DNA from: DATEEG01 sp035525055
GTDB lineage: Bacteria; Actinomycetota; Acidimicrobiia; Spongiisociales; ZC4RG35
Direction: 5' to 3'
NCBI GenBank assembly: GCA_035525055.1
Contig: DATLEZ010000040.1
Coordinates: 28,724 to 92,723, forward strand
DNA: 64,000 nucleotides
The position numbers and the translations under genes are program-made. The notes below the pieces were generated by a model. It saw only the letters and a list, made by a program, of their open reading frames with translations. It made no database searches and was not told where the DNA came from. Numbering within the stretch: position 1 is the stretch's first letter; each line of letters begins with the position of its first letter. Positions 8,937 through 17,309 of this stretch are shown in pieces.

Positions 8937-10078
8937 AGAGAGTCTCATTCGAACCATGGCCACAAGAAACAGGCTGCTTCGCCTCCCAGGGCAACGAACC
9001 GTGCGGTCGCTCACGCCGCCCCATCACGTGTTGACGGGTGTATGTCAAGGCATGGTCGGGCGACAACAGCAGATCCATCTCGCTTTCAAGCCTTTGCGGT
9101 AAATCGTCAGCCAATAGATCCTGGAGTGGCTGCCGAAGATCGGCCCCGCCGATCCGATCGTCAAGCAAATACAACCGTTCAAACATGGCTTGGTTGGTCA
9201 GACGGCGGGTCAGGTCATTGCCCTCTGTGTAGATCCAGGCGCATTCAGACAGAAGTTCGAGTATCGAATCGACTACCTCGATTGCCTTTTCAAACTGATA
9301 GCTCGCCGCCTCCAAGAGCCGACGGGCCGTCAGTTCCTCGCGTCGAATTCGGTCTTGTTCCTCTTTCAGGAGATCCAGCGGGATGGCCTCGGCATAGTGG
9401 GCGTCAAGCAACCGGCGCCGCTGGATGTCGAAGTCAGCCAGTCGCTTTTGTTGGATCTCGGCTTCATTGCGCCCGAGTGCCTTGGCCTTATGAATGTGAT
9501 CGAGCACCAAGTCCCGGAGCTTTGACATAGCGTCGGAACTCAGGCTGACCGATACATAAAACTGTTCGACGGCTCTCTCAACGGCCCCGGCTGGAACATA
9601 GGGCTGCCGGCAGCCGTTGCGCCGAGTCCGGCCGCTGCAGTAGAAGTAGGCGTAAGCCCCACCGTTACCGTGAACCTGCGTAAAGGAGATGCGCGACCCG
9701 CAATAACCGCACCAAAGGGTGCCCTTGAGGTAGTGCTTGTGCTGACGAACCTTTTCCCCCGACTCGCGGCGCGACCGCAAGATGGCTTGCACCGCTTCGA
9801 ACACGTCTTCGTCGATCAATGGTTGGTGGCGGCCGGGATACTCGACGCCCTCCCACGTGACCACGCCGATGTAATAGTGATTCGCTAGTACCTTGGCCAC
9901 GTTGGAGGTCGTGAGCGGTCGGGCCGGTTGCCGTGGCGTGGTCGGAGTGCGCAGGCCTCGGTCGGCCAGTTCAATCTGGATGTCGCGAATAGACCACTCG
10001 CCGGTGGCGTAAGCGCTGAAGGCCCATTGGATATACGGTGCCCGGTCTTCATCGACCACGACGGTGCGAACACAGGCC
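8937..10078 (-). pseudogene. large serine recombinase, catalytic domain lost
   Basis: The minus-strand frame encodes the C-terminal two thirds of a large serine integrase. It has a recombinase domain (VVVDEDRAPYIQWAFSAYAT ... NHYYIGVVTWEGVEYPGRH), then the zinc ribbon (GTLWCGYCGSRISF ... FYCSGRTRRNGCRQ), then a coiled-coil-rich tail. The N-terminal resolvase domain with the catalytic serine is absent. Homology stops abruptly near 10070, where the opposite strand carries an unrelated DUF1883-like fragment. At its 3' end the frame has no stop of its own; it runs on through the antisense of tRNA-Ile into the CHRD gene. The gene end therefore abuts the tRNA, as expected for an integrase beside its attachment site. 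It is almost certainly inactive. Confidence 0.82.
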
Positions 10079-10127
10079 AGCGCCAGGAACCCAATCATCG
10101 TTGGTAGGTCGACCGGTCCTAAAGCGT

Positions 10128-10372
10128 TTGGACTACCTGTATTTCGATCTCCGCAACCGCAAGAAGGACGAGATCGTCGTGGTGACACTTCGAGGTGACT
10201 CGATGAACGTGCGACTACTCGACTCGTCTGGGGAGCCATCTACCTGAAGACGGACGGCGAGCGTCTGATCACCGCCTTCAAGATCGAGGCCGGATCACCC
10301 ACGAAGAAGTGGTTCTACTTCGAGTACGGGCTGGACGCCACCGGTCAGCTGTCCCTGGTCAGATGGGTTTAG
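10128..10372 (+). pseudogene. DUF1883-like fragment plus unrelated tail
   Basis: From a TTG at 10128 the plus strand reads LDYLYFDLRNRKKDEIVVVT and then LRGDSMNVRLLDSS. This closely follows the N-terminus of DUF1883 proteins, which start MxFLHYDL and contain a conserved ANVRLMDSSN segment. The frame stops at 10247. A second frame, open to TAG at 10370-10372, reads GAIYLKTDGERLITAFKIEA ... WFYFEYGLDA. I do not recognise it. The two pieces look like a frameshifted or fused relic. The fragment faces the truncated end of the serine recombinase, so the junction near 10.1 kb is a deletion or rearrangement scar. Confidence 0.5.
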
Positions 10373-10380
10373 CCAGCCGA

Positions 10381-11085
10381 TCAGCTGACCAACTCCTGGA
10401 AGAGGTCCGGGAGCACCCGGTCCGCGGGGAGACATAGCTGCTCTCTCACATCTTCGCGGTAGCTGAGGAGATGGCGAAGGCCGGCCAGGGTGTTGCCCTC
10501 CTCGCGGTAGGCACGCACTAGGAGCCGATGCGAGGTGTCACGGAACGGCGAGCACGCGATGGCGGCAAGGCTGGCTTTGATCGCCAGCAGATGGCTGTTG
10601 CTCTCCAGAAAGCGCGCAGCGAGGGCTTCCAGGACGTGGACCCGGGTCTCTCGATAGCACTCCCGCTCTGGATTCACCCACGGCTCATCCCAATCGGGAA
10701 GCAGGTCATAGCTGAACGTCTCGATGACTGCCTCCCCATCAACCGGTGTTGAGCGGCCCGACAGCAGCGTTCGGCCCAAGGTCTCCGCATCGTGGAGGTC
10801 GACGTCACACGTCTCGGCCAGCTCGAGATGATCGCCGTCGCTGTGAACCAGTTGCGGCCGTGTCGATCCGAGTCGCCACAAGGCTGTTCTGAGTCGGCCG
10901 TGGGCATGGGTGTCGACCACGTCCGGCCAAAGCATGGCGGCGATCTGCTCCCGTGGCATCGGTCGCCGGCGCAGAGCCAGAAAAGCCAACAAACGGTGCG
11001 CCGAGGAACCGCTCGAGGGAGGGTCGCTTCCTCCGACGATTCTGAAGCAACCGAGGAGTTCGACCCGGAAAGACTCTGCCGACAC
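10381..11085 (-). CDS. short SARP-family transcriptional regulator
   Basis: From the GTG at 11083-11085 the product is 234 residues: a winged-helix N-terminal domain (FRVELLGCFRIVGG ... RRRPMPREQIAAMLWPDV) followed by a BTAD domain (about 95-230, ending YREDVREQLCLPADRVLPDL). There is no ATPase or TPR extension, as in the small pathway-specific SARPs. An ATG at 11187 would add 34 residues that look non-coding in composition, so I prefer the GTG. It is divergent from the secreted metalloprotease gene at 11230, its most likely target. The gene seems intact although it sits among broken genes. Confidence 0.75.
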   Translation of the reverse strand: MSAESFRVELLGCFRIVGGSDPPSSGSSAHRLLAFLALRRRPMPREQIAAMLWPDVVDTHAHGRLRTALWRLGSTRPQLVHSDGDHLELAETCDVDLHDAETLGRTLLSGRSTPVDGEAVIETFSYDLLPDWDEPWVNPERECYRETRVHVLEALAARFLESNSHLLAIKASLAAIACSPFRDTSHRLLVRAYREEGNTLAGLRHLLSYREDVREQLCLPADRVLPDLFQELVS

Positions 11086-11229
11086 TTGTGGCCCCCAATC
11101 AGTCTTCTCAACTCTAGAGAGCTGTCGGCGCCCGAATTGATCCCGACGATATCCCGGTGTGACGGATCGGTGACGCCCAAGGAACACCTGTCGGTGAGAG
11201 TCGATCCGGTCTCACGAAGAGGGAAACGA

Positions 11230-12384
11230 ATGGGTCATTCACTTCTGCGTCAGCTGAGACTTCACCGAGCGATCCTTCTCTGGGGCTGTTGGCGGGTTGT
11301 CCTCGAGTTGGAGGTCCTCAAAGCAAGGGCCAGCGGCGAGATCGCCTTTCTCTTCGGGACCGAGGCAGATCCCAACAAGCCGGTGGTCTACCTCGACACC
11401 ATGAACCTGGTTCTCAATGCCGACGAGGATGTGTTCGGCCCCGGTGGGACACCTTCGGCCTGCCTAGCTCCCGGCTCACGCCCACGTATCGACTTCGACC
11501 AGAAGTCACAGAAGTTCGAATCCGGGTTCGAGATCATGATCGACTTCCCGGCCCTGCGACTGGAGACCGAGAAGGAGCAAGAGGGCGATCGGGAATCCGA
11601 CACACCCGGCCCTCTCGCAATCCCGACCAAGGCCCAAATTCGAGGGCACTTCCCGGGCACACTCCGACCGGTGGAGTACGGGGTGGAGATGTTCGAAGGT
11701 GAGCTCATCATCGCGTTGCCACCTCAGGTCGAAGACAAGATCCGGATGTCCGAACTGCGGGTGGAATTTCTGATCCCACTCCGGTGGATCCGCTTCACTT
11801 CCCACAAGCAGCTGACCCTGCAGCCGGTGTTCCTCTCCGCTGCCGGGACCACCCCGCCAACGGGCGAGGACTTCTACCCGGGGCTCGCCAACGCCAACGT
11901 CCTTTGGGGAAGATGCTGCGTCGAGTTCGTGACCCGATGCCCCATCTACGTCGACGAGCAGGATTGGCGGGTGGCGACGCAGAACGAGGCGATCGCCTTC
12001 AAGAACGGCACCGACGTCAGCGACGCCATCGAGGTCTTCGTCGTCGGGGAACTTGACCCGGTCGACATGTGGGGTGGAGGGGCCACTTGGGGCTCGGGCA
12101 CCGCCACGGCCAAGGTGGTTTCGACGGACAATCAGCTACCACTGAACCAGACCCACATGGCTCACGAGCTGGGGCACGTCCTCGGGCTGGGGCACCCCGG
12201 TGACTCCGGCGACGGGCTCACCGATGGTTGCATCGGTTCGCTGATGGAGCCGAGTGGGTTCTTCGCCGACAACCCGGCACTCCAGTGCGAAGGCAATTGC
12301 GACAACATCTCAAACCCGTTGCTCCGCTTCGCTCCATGGCAATTCTGCATCAGCCGGGATCGGCCCGACGACCAGCTCTTCTGA
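11230..12384 (+). CDS. metzincin-type zinc metalloprotease
   Basis: The 384-residue protein carries HELGHVLGLGHP with all three zinc histidines (H312, H316, H322) and catalytic E313, the metzincin signature HExxHxxGxxH. It is followed by a loop containing GCIGSLMEPSG, whose methionine would serve as the Met-turn. Several cysteine pairs (WGRCCVEF, QCEGNCDN) suggest an exported, disulphide-stabilised enzyme, although the N-terminus is only a moderately hydrophobic segment. A frame extends upstream to 10792 but overlaps the SARP gene in antisense and lacks coding character; ATG 11230 with AGAGGGA upstream is the better start. It lies beside and divergent from the SARP gene, suggesting regulated secretion. 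Confidence 0.75.
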   Translation: MGHSLLRQLRLHRAILLWGCWRVVLELEVLKARASGEIAFLFGTEADPNKPVVYLDTMNLVLNADEDVFGPGGTPSACLAPGSRPRIDFDQKSQKFESGFEIMIDFPALRLETEKEQEGDRESDTPGPLAIPTKAQIRGHFPGTLRPVEYGVEMFEGELIIALPPQVEDKIRMSELRVEFLIPLRWIRFTSHKQLTLQPVFLSAAGTTPPTGEDFYPGLANANVLWGRCCVEFVTRCPIYVDEQDWRVATQNEAIAFKNGTDVSDAIEVFVVGELDPVDMWGGGATWGSGTATAKVVSTDNQLPLNQTHMAHELGHVLGLGHPGDSGDGLTDGCIGSLMEPSGFFADNPALQCEGNCDNISNPLLRFAPWQFCISRDRPDDQLF

Positions 12385-12640
12385 CGCATCGACAGATCGC
12401 GTCTGCGATACGCCGCCTATAGCCTGCCGGGACCGATGGACACGTCTGATCCCGGACCGAGCTTCGACGAGCTGCGCGCGGCATGCACCCGATTCCTGGT
12501 CGGTCACGGTCGACCCACACCTCAGAAGCCGCTGGAGGAGATCTTTGGTCCTCGACGGTGCTTCCGGCGATAAGGCCGAATTCCTCCGGGATGGAGTCAA
12601 TTATCACTAACGGGATCCAAAACGGCCACGTCGATACCTT

Positions 12641-13506
12641 ATGGTCGACGGAGAACGCGAGACCTGGGACCTCGAGTACTGCGTCAAGAAACGGTGGCCA
12701 CATTCTCAGGACCCTGTCCGCAACAACGTCGAATTGACCATTCGGCTCCGCAATCGCATTGAGCATCGATACGAGGCCGGGCTGACGGTGGCTGCCACTG
12801 GGTTTACGCAAGCTCTTGTCATTAATTTTGAGGAAGAGCTCGTCAGCCACTTTGGTCCGACCTATTCGATTGCCGAGTACGTCCACATACCTGTTTCACT
12901 CAGCACGTTGTCGCGTGAGGGAGTAGCTCGGCTAGTCGCCGCCCAACAGCAACTCCCACAAAAGCTGAAGGACTTCTTCGTTGAGTATCGATCCGGCGTA
13001 ACGCCGGAAGTTGCAGCTGACCGTCGATTCGAGTTCCGAGTCGAGATCGTTCAGAAACGGACTGCCAAGTCCGACGCGGAATCTTGCGGTCTGTCAGCTT
13101 CGTAAACGAGGGCGACCTTACAGATGATGAACTGGCTGCCTATCAGGCTCTAGCCAAGACAGGCCGGGTCATACTTCGGGAAAAGTCGCGACCCGTCTCG
13201 AACCTCGGCCGGCTCAGGCCAAAAGCGGCTTGCCTGCAGGTAGAACAACAGATCCCGTTCAGGTTCAGACCTTCAGCCGAGTTTCCGCAAGCATGGAAAC
13301 ATTTCCGTGTTCGTCCACCGACTACCACCAAGGGGCAAGCACGGCAGAAGACCGATGAGCGATACTGCTATTACGAAGCCTGGAACGACTACGTCTACAC
13401 CCCGAAGTGCGTAGAGCTCCTAGTGCGAGAGTGCGGGACCGCAAAAGGCTTCCGCAAAGTAATAGGTCGCAGTCCGACTGTTAAGCAAACCACACCGTCT
13501 AAGTAG
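12641..13506 (+). pseudogene. DUF3644-family gene, frameshifted and 5'-truncated
   Basis: Two overlapping plus-strand frames form one protein when joined. The first (12641 to about 13080) gives VRNNVELTIRLRNRIEHRYE ... RFEFRVEIVQKRTAKSDA. The second (about 13084-13506) continues SVSFVNEGDLTDDELAAYQA ... TDERYCYYEAWNDYVYTPK ... VRECGTAKGFRK. This is the pattern of DUF3644 proteins, which often occur in mobile or defence-rich regions. A single frameshift near 13080 breaks it. The usual N-terminal part is not found in 12385-12640, where I see only short unrelated frames. The function of the family is unknown. Confidence 0.6.
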
Positions 13507-13697
13507 GTAGGCAGCCCTTCACTCGAACGTCTGTTCATCGTATTTTATCAACATACCACTGCCAAGGCAGACCGGTCAGGTCAGCGGCACTATCTAGAGT
13601 TAGCACCAGAAGCAACCTTGGGAGTTGCGAGGGCGCGCGCAGAGGATCGAACTACCGATCTACCCCTTAGGCCCATCCCGTTGCGGGTTCGCGCTTA

Positions 13698-13745
13698 GTC
13701 TCAATAGGGCCACGTCTCAATAGGGCCACGTCTCAATAGGGCCAC
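13698..13745. repeat. three tandem 16-bp repeats
   Basis: GTCTCAATAGGGCCAC occurs three times without spacing at 13698, 13714 and 13730. It lies in the gene-free stretch 13507-13780 between the DUF3644 relic and the tyrosine-recombinase relic. I see no gene in the rest of that stretch. Confidence 0.9.
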
Positions 13746-13780
13746 AAGACAGCTAGCAGGCGAACCACCGCAGATGGCCA

Positions 13781-13927
13781 GACTTCGATGACAAGGCCGC
13801 AGGCGAGCTGATGTTCAAAACTCTGCGAGGTGGGCCGGTCCGGCCGAACAGCTTCCGGCGCCGAGTCTGCGCCCTGGGGGCCAAGGGTCGCGAGGTCAAC
13901 GCAAACAACGTGAGGTTGCAGGTCTGA
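13781..13927 (+). pseudogene. tyrosine recombinase C-terminal fragment
   Basis: The plus-strand frame ending at TGA 13925-13927 reads GELMFKTLRGGPVRPNSFRR and then RVCALGAKG. This matches the segment of phage-type tyrosine integrases just before the catalytic H-x-x-R region (LVFTSPxGGPLRxSNFRRRV). The catalytic boxes that should follow are missing and replaced by about 12 unrelated codons. It supports a mobile-element origin of the DNA around 9-14 kb. Confidence 0.5.
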
Positions 13928-13933
13928 TGAGGA

Positions 13934-14350
13934 TCAGCCGAGGGTCACGCGAGGGTTCGACCCGGCTGGGACCTCAGTGAAGTCCGGGAGAGTCTTCAAC
14001 ACCTCCTCCGCTCCTGCCGGGGCATACACCGCAAGGATCACCATCGGCTCGTAACTGGTGTTCAGTGTCGAGTGGAACACCCCCTTCGGGATCCAAACGG
14101 CGTCGCCTGGCACGACGGGCTTCGGTTCACTGTCGTCGATCGTCTGATCTCCTCTCCCAGAAAGGATGTAGAGGATCTCGTCCGACTCGGGATGGTTGTG
14201 CCGATCATGTCCCTTGCCTGGAAGGAGGACGACATGCATCAGGCTGCAGTCACCGCCTTCCGTGTTGTCGGTTGCAATGAGTGGCTTGATGATTCCCCAA
14301 TCGAAGGTCCAGGTCGGGATCACAAACGGATCTACGAACTTGGCGGGCAT
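13934..14350 (-). CDS. cupin-domain protein
   Basis: The 138-residue protein is a single cupin. Motif 1 is HDRHNHPESDEILYILSGRG and motif 2 is GDAVWIPKGVFHS, retaining the metal-binding His-His-Glu/His set (HNH...E and H). Small cupins of this kind act as isomerases, dioxygenases or sugar-binding proteins, so the reaction is unknown. ATG 14350 has GAGGGGAG upstream; an ATG at 14368 would add six residues and has no Shine-Dalgarno. It is the last gene of a three-gene minus-strand operon with the PEP-hydrolase-like and Tm-1-like genes, implying a role in the same pathway. Confidence 0.82.
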   Translation of the reverse strand: MPAKFVDPFVIPTWTFDWGIIKPLIATDNTEGGDCSLMHVVLLPGKGHDRHNHPESDEILYILSGRGDQTIDDSEPKPVVPGDAVWIPKGVFHSTLNTSYEPMVILAVYAPAGAEEVLKTLPDFTEVPAGSNPRVTLG

Positions 14351-14368
14351 GGTCCTCTCCCCTCTCAT

Positions 14369-15190
14369 CTAAACCGTCATGGACTTGAAGCGACGCATGT
14401 TCTCGGTCATGGCCCTCTCGGTGGGCAGGCGCTCCATGGATGAGGCACCGAAGAACCCGACGATGCCCTCGGTGCGGTCCAGCACATATTGGGCATCCTC
14501 CGGCTCGGCGAGAGGGCCCCCGTGACAGAGCACAGTGATTTCGGGGTTCAATCTGACTGCCGCGTCACGCATGGCCTGGATCTCGACTACACATTCGTCG
14601 AGGGTCTTGGCAGTCTGCGCACCGATAGTCCCTTTGGTGGTGAGCCCCATGTGAGGGACCAGCACGTCTGCACCAGCCTCGGTCATCGAGACCGCGTCGT
14701 CCGGGTCGAAGACATAAGGTGCCGTAACCAGCCCAAGGCGAGCGGCCTCTCTGATCATGTCGACCTCAAGCCCGTAACCCATACCGGTCTCCTCTAGATT
14801 CGTCCGGAAGGTGCCGTCGATGAGACCCACGGTTGGGAAGTTCTGCACCCCGGCGAATCCTGCGTCCATGACCTGGCGCAGGAAGTGAGGCATGAGGCGA
14901 AAGGGGTCGGTCCCGCACACTCCCGCAAGGACCGGGGTGTCACGGACTATCGGGAGCACCTCATTTCCCATCTCCATGACAATCGCATTGGCGTCGCCGT
15001 AGGGGAGCAGGCCAGCCAGTGATCCCCGTCCGGCCATTCGATACCGACCCGAGTTGTAGATAATGATCAGGTCGGCGCCACCGGCCTCGGCGCACTTCGC
15101 CGAGAGGCCGGTGCCAGCCCCCGCCCCGATGATCGGATCGCCCCGCGCGAGAGTCGCCAGGAGCCTGGCCCGGGCATCATCACCGGTCAT
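14369..15190 (-). CDS. PEP-hydrolase-family TIM barrel (Tm-1 C-terminal-like)
   Basis: This 273-residue protein belongs to the phosphoenolpyruvate hydrolase-like TIM-barrel family (PF09370 type). Diagnostic segments are GAGAGTGLSAKCAEAGGADL, IIIYNSGRYRMAGRGS, LAGVCGTDPFR, GVQNFPTVGLIDG and VLCHGGPLAEPEDA. In tomato Tm-1 this domain is fused behind a UPF0261 domain. Here the UPF0261 gene is immediately upstream and overlaps it by 4 bp (ATGA), so the two are translationally coupled. The barrel resembles phosphoenolpyruvate mutase/hydrolase enzymes, and a C-C or C-O cleaving role is plausible but unproven. Confidence 0.88.
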   Translation of the reverse strand: MTGDDARARLLATLARGDPIIGAGAGTGLSAKCAEAGGADLIIIYNSGRYRMAGRGSLAGLLPYGDANAIVMEMGNEVLPIVRDTPVLAGVCGTDPFRLMPHFLRQVMDAGFAGVQNFPTVGLIDGTFRTNLEETGMGYGLEVDMIREAARLGLVTAPYVFDPDDAVSMTEAGADVLVPHMGLTTKGTIGAQTAKTLDECVVEIQAMRDAAVRLNPEITVLCHGGPLAEPEDAQYVLDRTEGIVGFFGASSMERLPTERAMTENMRRFKSMTV

Positions 15191-16410
15191 CGCACCCCTT
15201 TCATATAGGCATCCAGCTTCTCCGCCATCGCTGTGGCGAACGCCGGATTATTGATGTCGCAGTCCATCTCGATCAGCTCGACCGAGCTGGACAGGTTCTC
15301 TCGGATCGCCCCGAACAGCGCGGCGTCGGCGTCCGGATCGTAAAAAGGCTGGCCCTCGACGGCGATCATTGACACGCCCCGAAGCGGGATGAAAAGGGCC
15401 GTTGGCCCACTGGCACCCGACAGCTTCTCAGCGATCTGTCGCCCCAGCTCTGCGGCTTCCTCTGGGGTGGTTCGCATGAGAGTCACCGCTGGGTTGTGCT
15501 GGTACATCGTCCGACCCTCGAACTTCTCGGGCACGGTGTCAGGGGCACCGAAGTTGACCATGTCGAGAGCCCCCAGCGAGACCACTTGGGGAGTGCCGAC
15601 CCGCGCCGCCGCCCCGAGCCGATCAGGACCGGCAGTGAGCACGCCGCCCACCAACTCGTCACAGAGTTCGGTAGTCGTGAGGTCGAGTATCCCATCGAAG
15701 AGTCCTGCGTCGATCAGATTCTCCATTGCCTTACCGCCGGTGCCGGTGCAATGAAAGACCAGGACCTCGTAGCCGCGGCTCTCCAGGTTGGCTCGGGCTT
15801 GGGACACGGCGGGCGTCGTGACACCGAACATCGTGGCCGCCACCAGCGGGCGTGGGTCGTGGAGCTCGACCGGCGCCTTCTTGACCATCCCGGCGATGGC
15901 CGCAGCAGCGTTCGCCAGAATCCGGGCGGAGATCGAGTTCACCCCAGCGATGTCGGTCACCGACGCCATCATCGTGATGTCGGTGGCTCCCACGTAGCGG
16001 GATGTGTCCCCCGAGGCCATGGTGGAAAGCACCATTTTGGGGACTCCAACGGGCAATTGCTGCATTGCAGAAGTCGCAATGGCAGTTCCCCCCGAGCCAC
16101 CTGCAGCCAGGACTCCATCGAAGCGACCTTCCTCGTATAGCCGCCCAACCATTGCGGCAGCCGCTTGGGTCATGGCGGCGACGGCCTGGCCCCGGTCGCC
16201 GGCAGCAGCGAGAGCGTCCGCGTCAGCGCCGATGGCCGCCGCCACCTGGTGCCGGGTGATGTCGGGAGTGATTCCGGAAGGCTCATTGACGCCGACATCT
16301 ACGACCAGCACCTGCACATCATCGCCCAGGAGGCGATCTCGCAGATACGAATACTCCAAGCCCTTGGTGTCGAGAGTGCCCATCAGGAGGATGGTTGGCA
16401 AGTCGGACAC
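15187..16410 (-). CDS. Tm-1-like ATP-binding (UPF0261) protein, copy 1
   Basis: This 407-residue protein has the family hallmarks: N-terminal ILLMGTLDTKGLEYSYLRDR, LAAGGSGGTAIATSAMQQLP, a GVPKMVLSTMASGDTSRYVG segment, GVTTPAVSQARANLESRGYE, VFHCTGTGGKAMENLIDAGL and LDLTTTELCDELVGGVLTAG. UPF0261 proteins bind ATP (shown structurally for Tm-1), but their reaction is not established. The GTG start at 16408-16410 follows AAAGGAGAG at ideal spacing; the ATG upstream lacks one. It heads an operon with the TIM barrel and cupin. A paralogue lies at 20354-21613. Confidence 0.88.
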   Translation of the reverse strand: MSDLPTILLMGTLDTKGLEYSYLRDRLLGDDVQVLVVDVGVNEPSGITPDITRHQVAAAIGADADALAAAGDRGQAVAAMTQAAAAMVGRLYEEGRFDGVLAAGGSGGTAIATSAMQQLPVGVPKMVLSTMASGDTSRYVGATDITMMASVTDIAGVNSISARILANAAAAIAGMVKKAPVELHDPRPLVAATMFGVTTPAVSQARANLESRGYEVLVFHCTGTGGKAMENLIDAGLFDGILDLTTTELCDELVGGVLTAGPDRLGAAARVGTPQVVSLGALDMVNFGAPDTVPEKFEGRTMYQHNPAVTLMRTTPEEAAELGRQIAEKLSGASGPTALFIPLRGVSMIAVEGQPFYDPDADAALFGAIRENLSSSVELIEMDCDINNPAFATAMAEKLDAYMKGVR

Positions 16411-16500
16411 GGGCTCTCCTTTCGTGTGTTCTGACCCAACCACGCCGGCCGTCGGCGAGGGTTAGGGTGACGGGATGTGCGATACCCCGGTCGTCGAGGG

Positions 16501-17265
16501 ATGATCGACAGGTTCGGGCTCGACGGTCGGACCGCCGTGGTCACAGGGGCCAGCCGGGGGCTTGGTCGGGCGATGGCCGAGGCGCTGGCCAAAGCGGGGG
16601 CAAAGGTTGTTCTGGTAGGCCGTGACCGGGACGAGCTCGGCCGGGTCGCGGCGGAGCTCGCCGACCAATCCTGCGATGTCGTCGTAAGGGAGCTCGATCT
16701 CTCCCGGGTCGATGACATCGAATCGTGGGTGGAGGGCGTCTGGTCTGAGTTAATGCCCATCGAGATCGTGCTCCACTCAGCCGGCCACCAGCGCCGGGCG
16801 CCGGCGATCGAAGTTGACCCGAAGGATTGGGAGAAGATCCTGACAGTGAATCTCACTGCTCCCTTCTTCCTGTCACGGGCGTTCGGAAGACGGCAGATCG
16901 AGGCTGGATTGGGTGGGTCCCACATCTTCATCGGGTCTCTGACGACCCTCAGAGGGATCGCCAACACTGCGCCTTATGCGGCGTCGAAAGCAGGTCTGGC
17001 GGGTGTGGTCCGGACGCTGGCGGTTGAGTGGGCGAGCTCCGGGATTCGGGTCAATGCCATCGCCCCGGGGTATTTTCGGACCGCTCTGACGGAAGGGCTT
17101 TTCCAGAATCCCGAGCTGAGCGCATGGGTCCATTCGCGGATCCCGATGGGCCGGTTGGGTGTTCCCGATGATCTCGGAGGTGCCGCGGTTTTCCTGGCCT
17201 CCGAGGCCTCCTCCTACATGACCGGGGCCGTCCTGGGTGTCGATGGTGGTTGGCTGGCCGGCTGA
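16501..17265 (+). CDS. short-chain dehydrogenase/reductase
   Basis: This 254-residue classical SDR has the cofactor motif TGASRGLG at 15-22, catalytic S146, and YxxxK at Y159/K163 (APYAASKAG). The C-terminal VLGVDGG segment is typical. The usual NNAG is HSAG here. R39/R41 after the second strand favour NADP(H), but this is only suggestive. The start at 16501 gives the normal N-terminal length; an in-frame ATG at 16477 would add eight residues. It is divergent from the Tm-1-like operon and convergent with the FAD oxidase gene, so it likely oxidises or reduces an alcohol or ketone in the pathway encoded around it. Confidence 0.9.
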   Translation: MIDRFGLDGRTAVVTGASRGLGRAMAEALAKAGAKVVLVGRDRDELGRVAAELADQSCDVVVRELDLSRVDDIESWVEGVWSELMPIEIVLHSAGHQRRAPAIEVDPKDWEKILTVNLTAPFFLSRAFGRRQIEAGLGGSHIFIGSLTTLRGIANTAPYAASKAGLAGVVRTLAVEWASSGIRVNAIAPGYFRTALTEGLFQNPELSAWVHSRIPMGRLGVPDDLGGAAVFLASEASSYMTGAVLGVDGGWLAG

Positions 17266-17309
17266 GGAGTCGGCAGTGCGGGACGGTGACGTGGCCGGCT
17301 GTCCTTCAC

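Noticed and set aside
10792..11229. N-terminal extension of the metzincin gene
   Set aside because: It is antisense to the SARP gene and lacks protease-like or signal-peptide features.
13635..13690. tRNA-like antisense sequence (GAGGATCGAAC)
   Set aside because: The minus strand contains TTCGATCC like a T loop, but the flanking stem does not pair and no acceptor stem is found.
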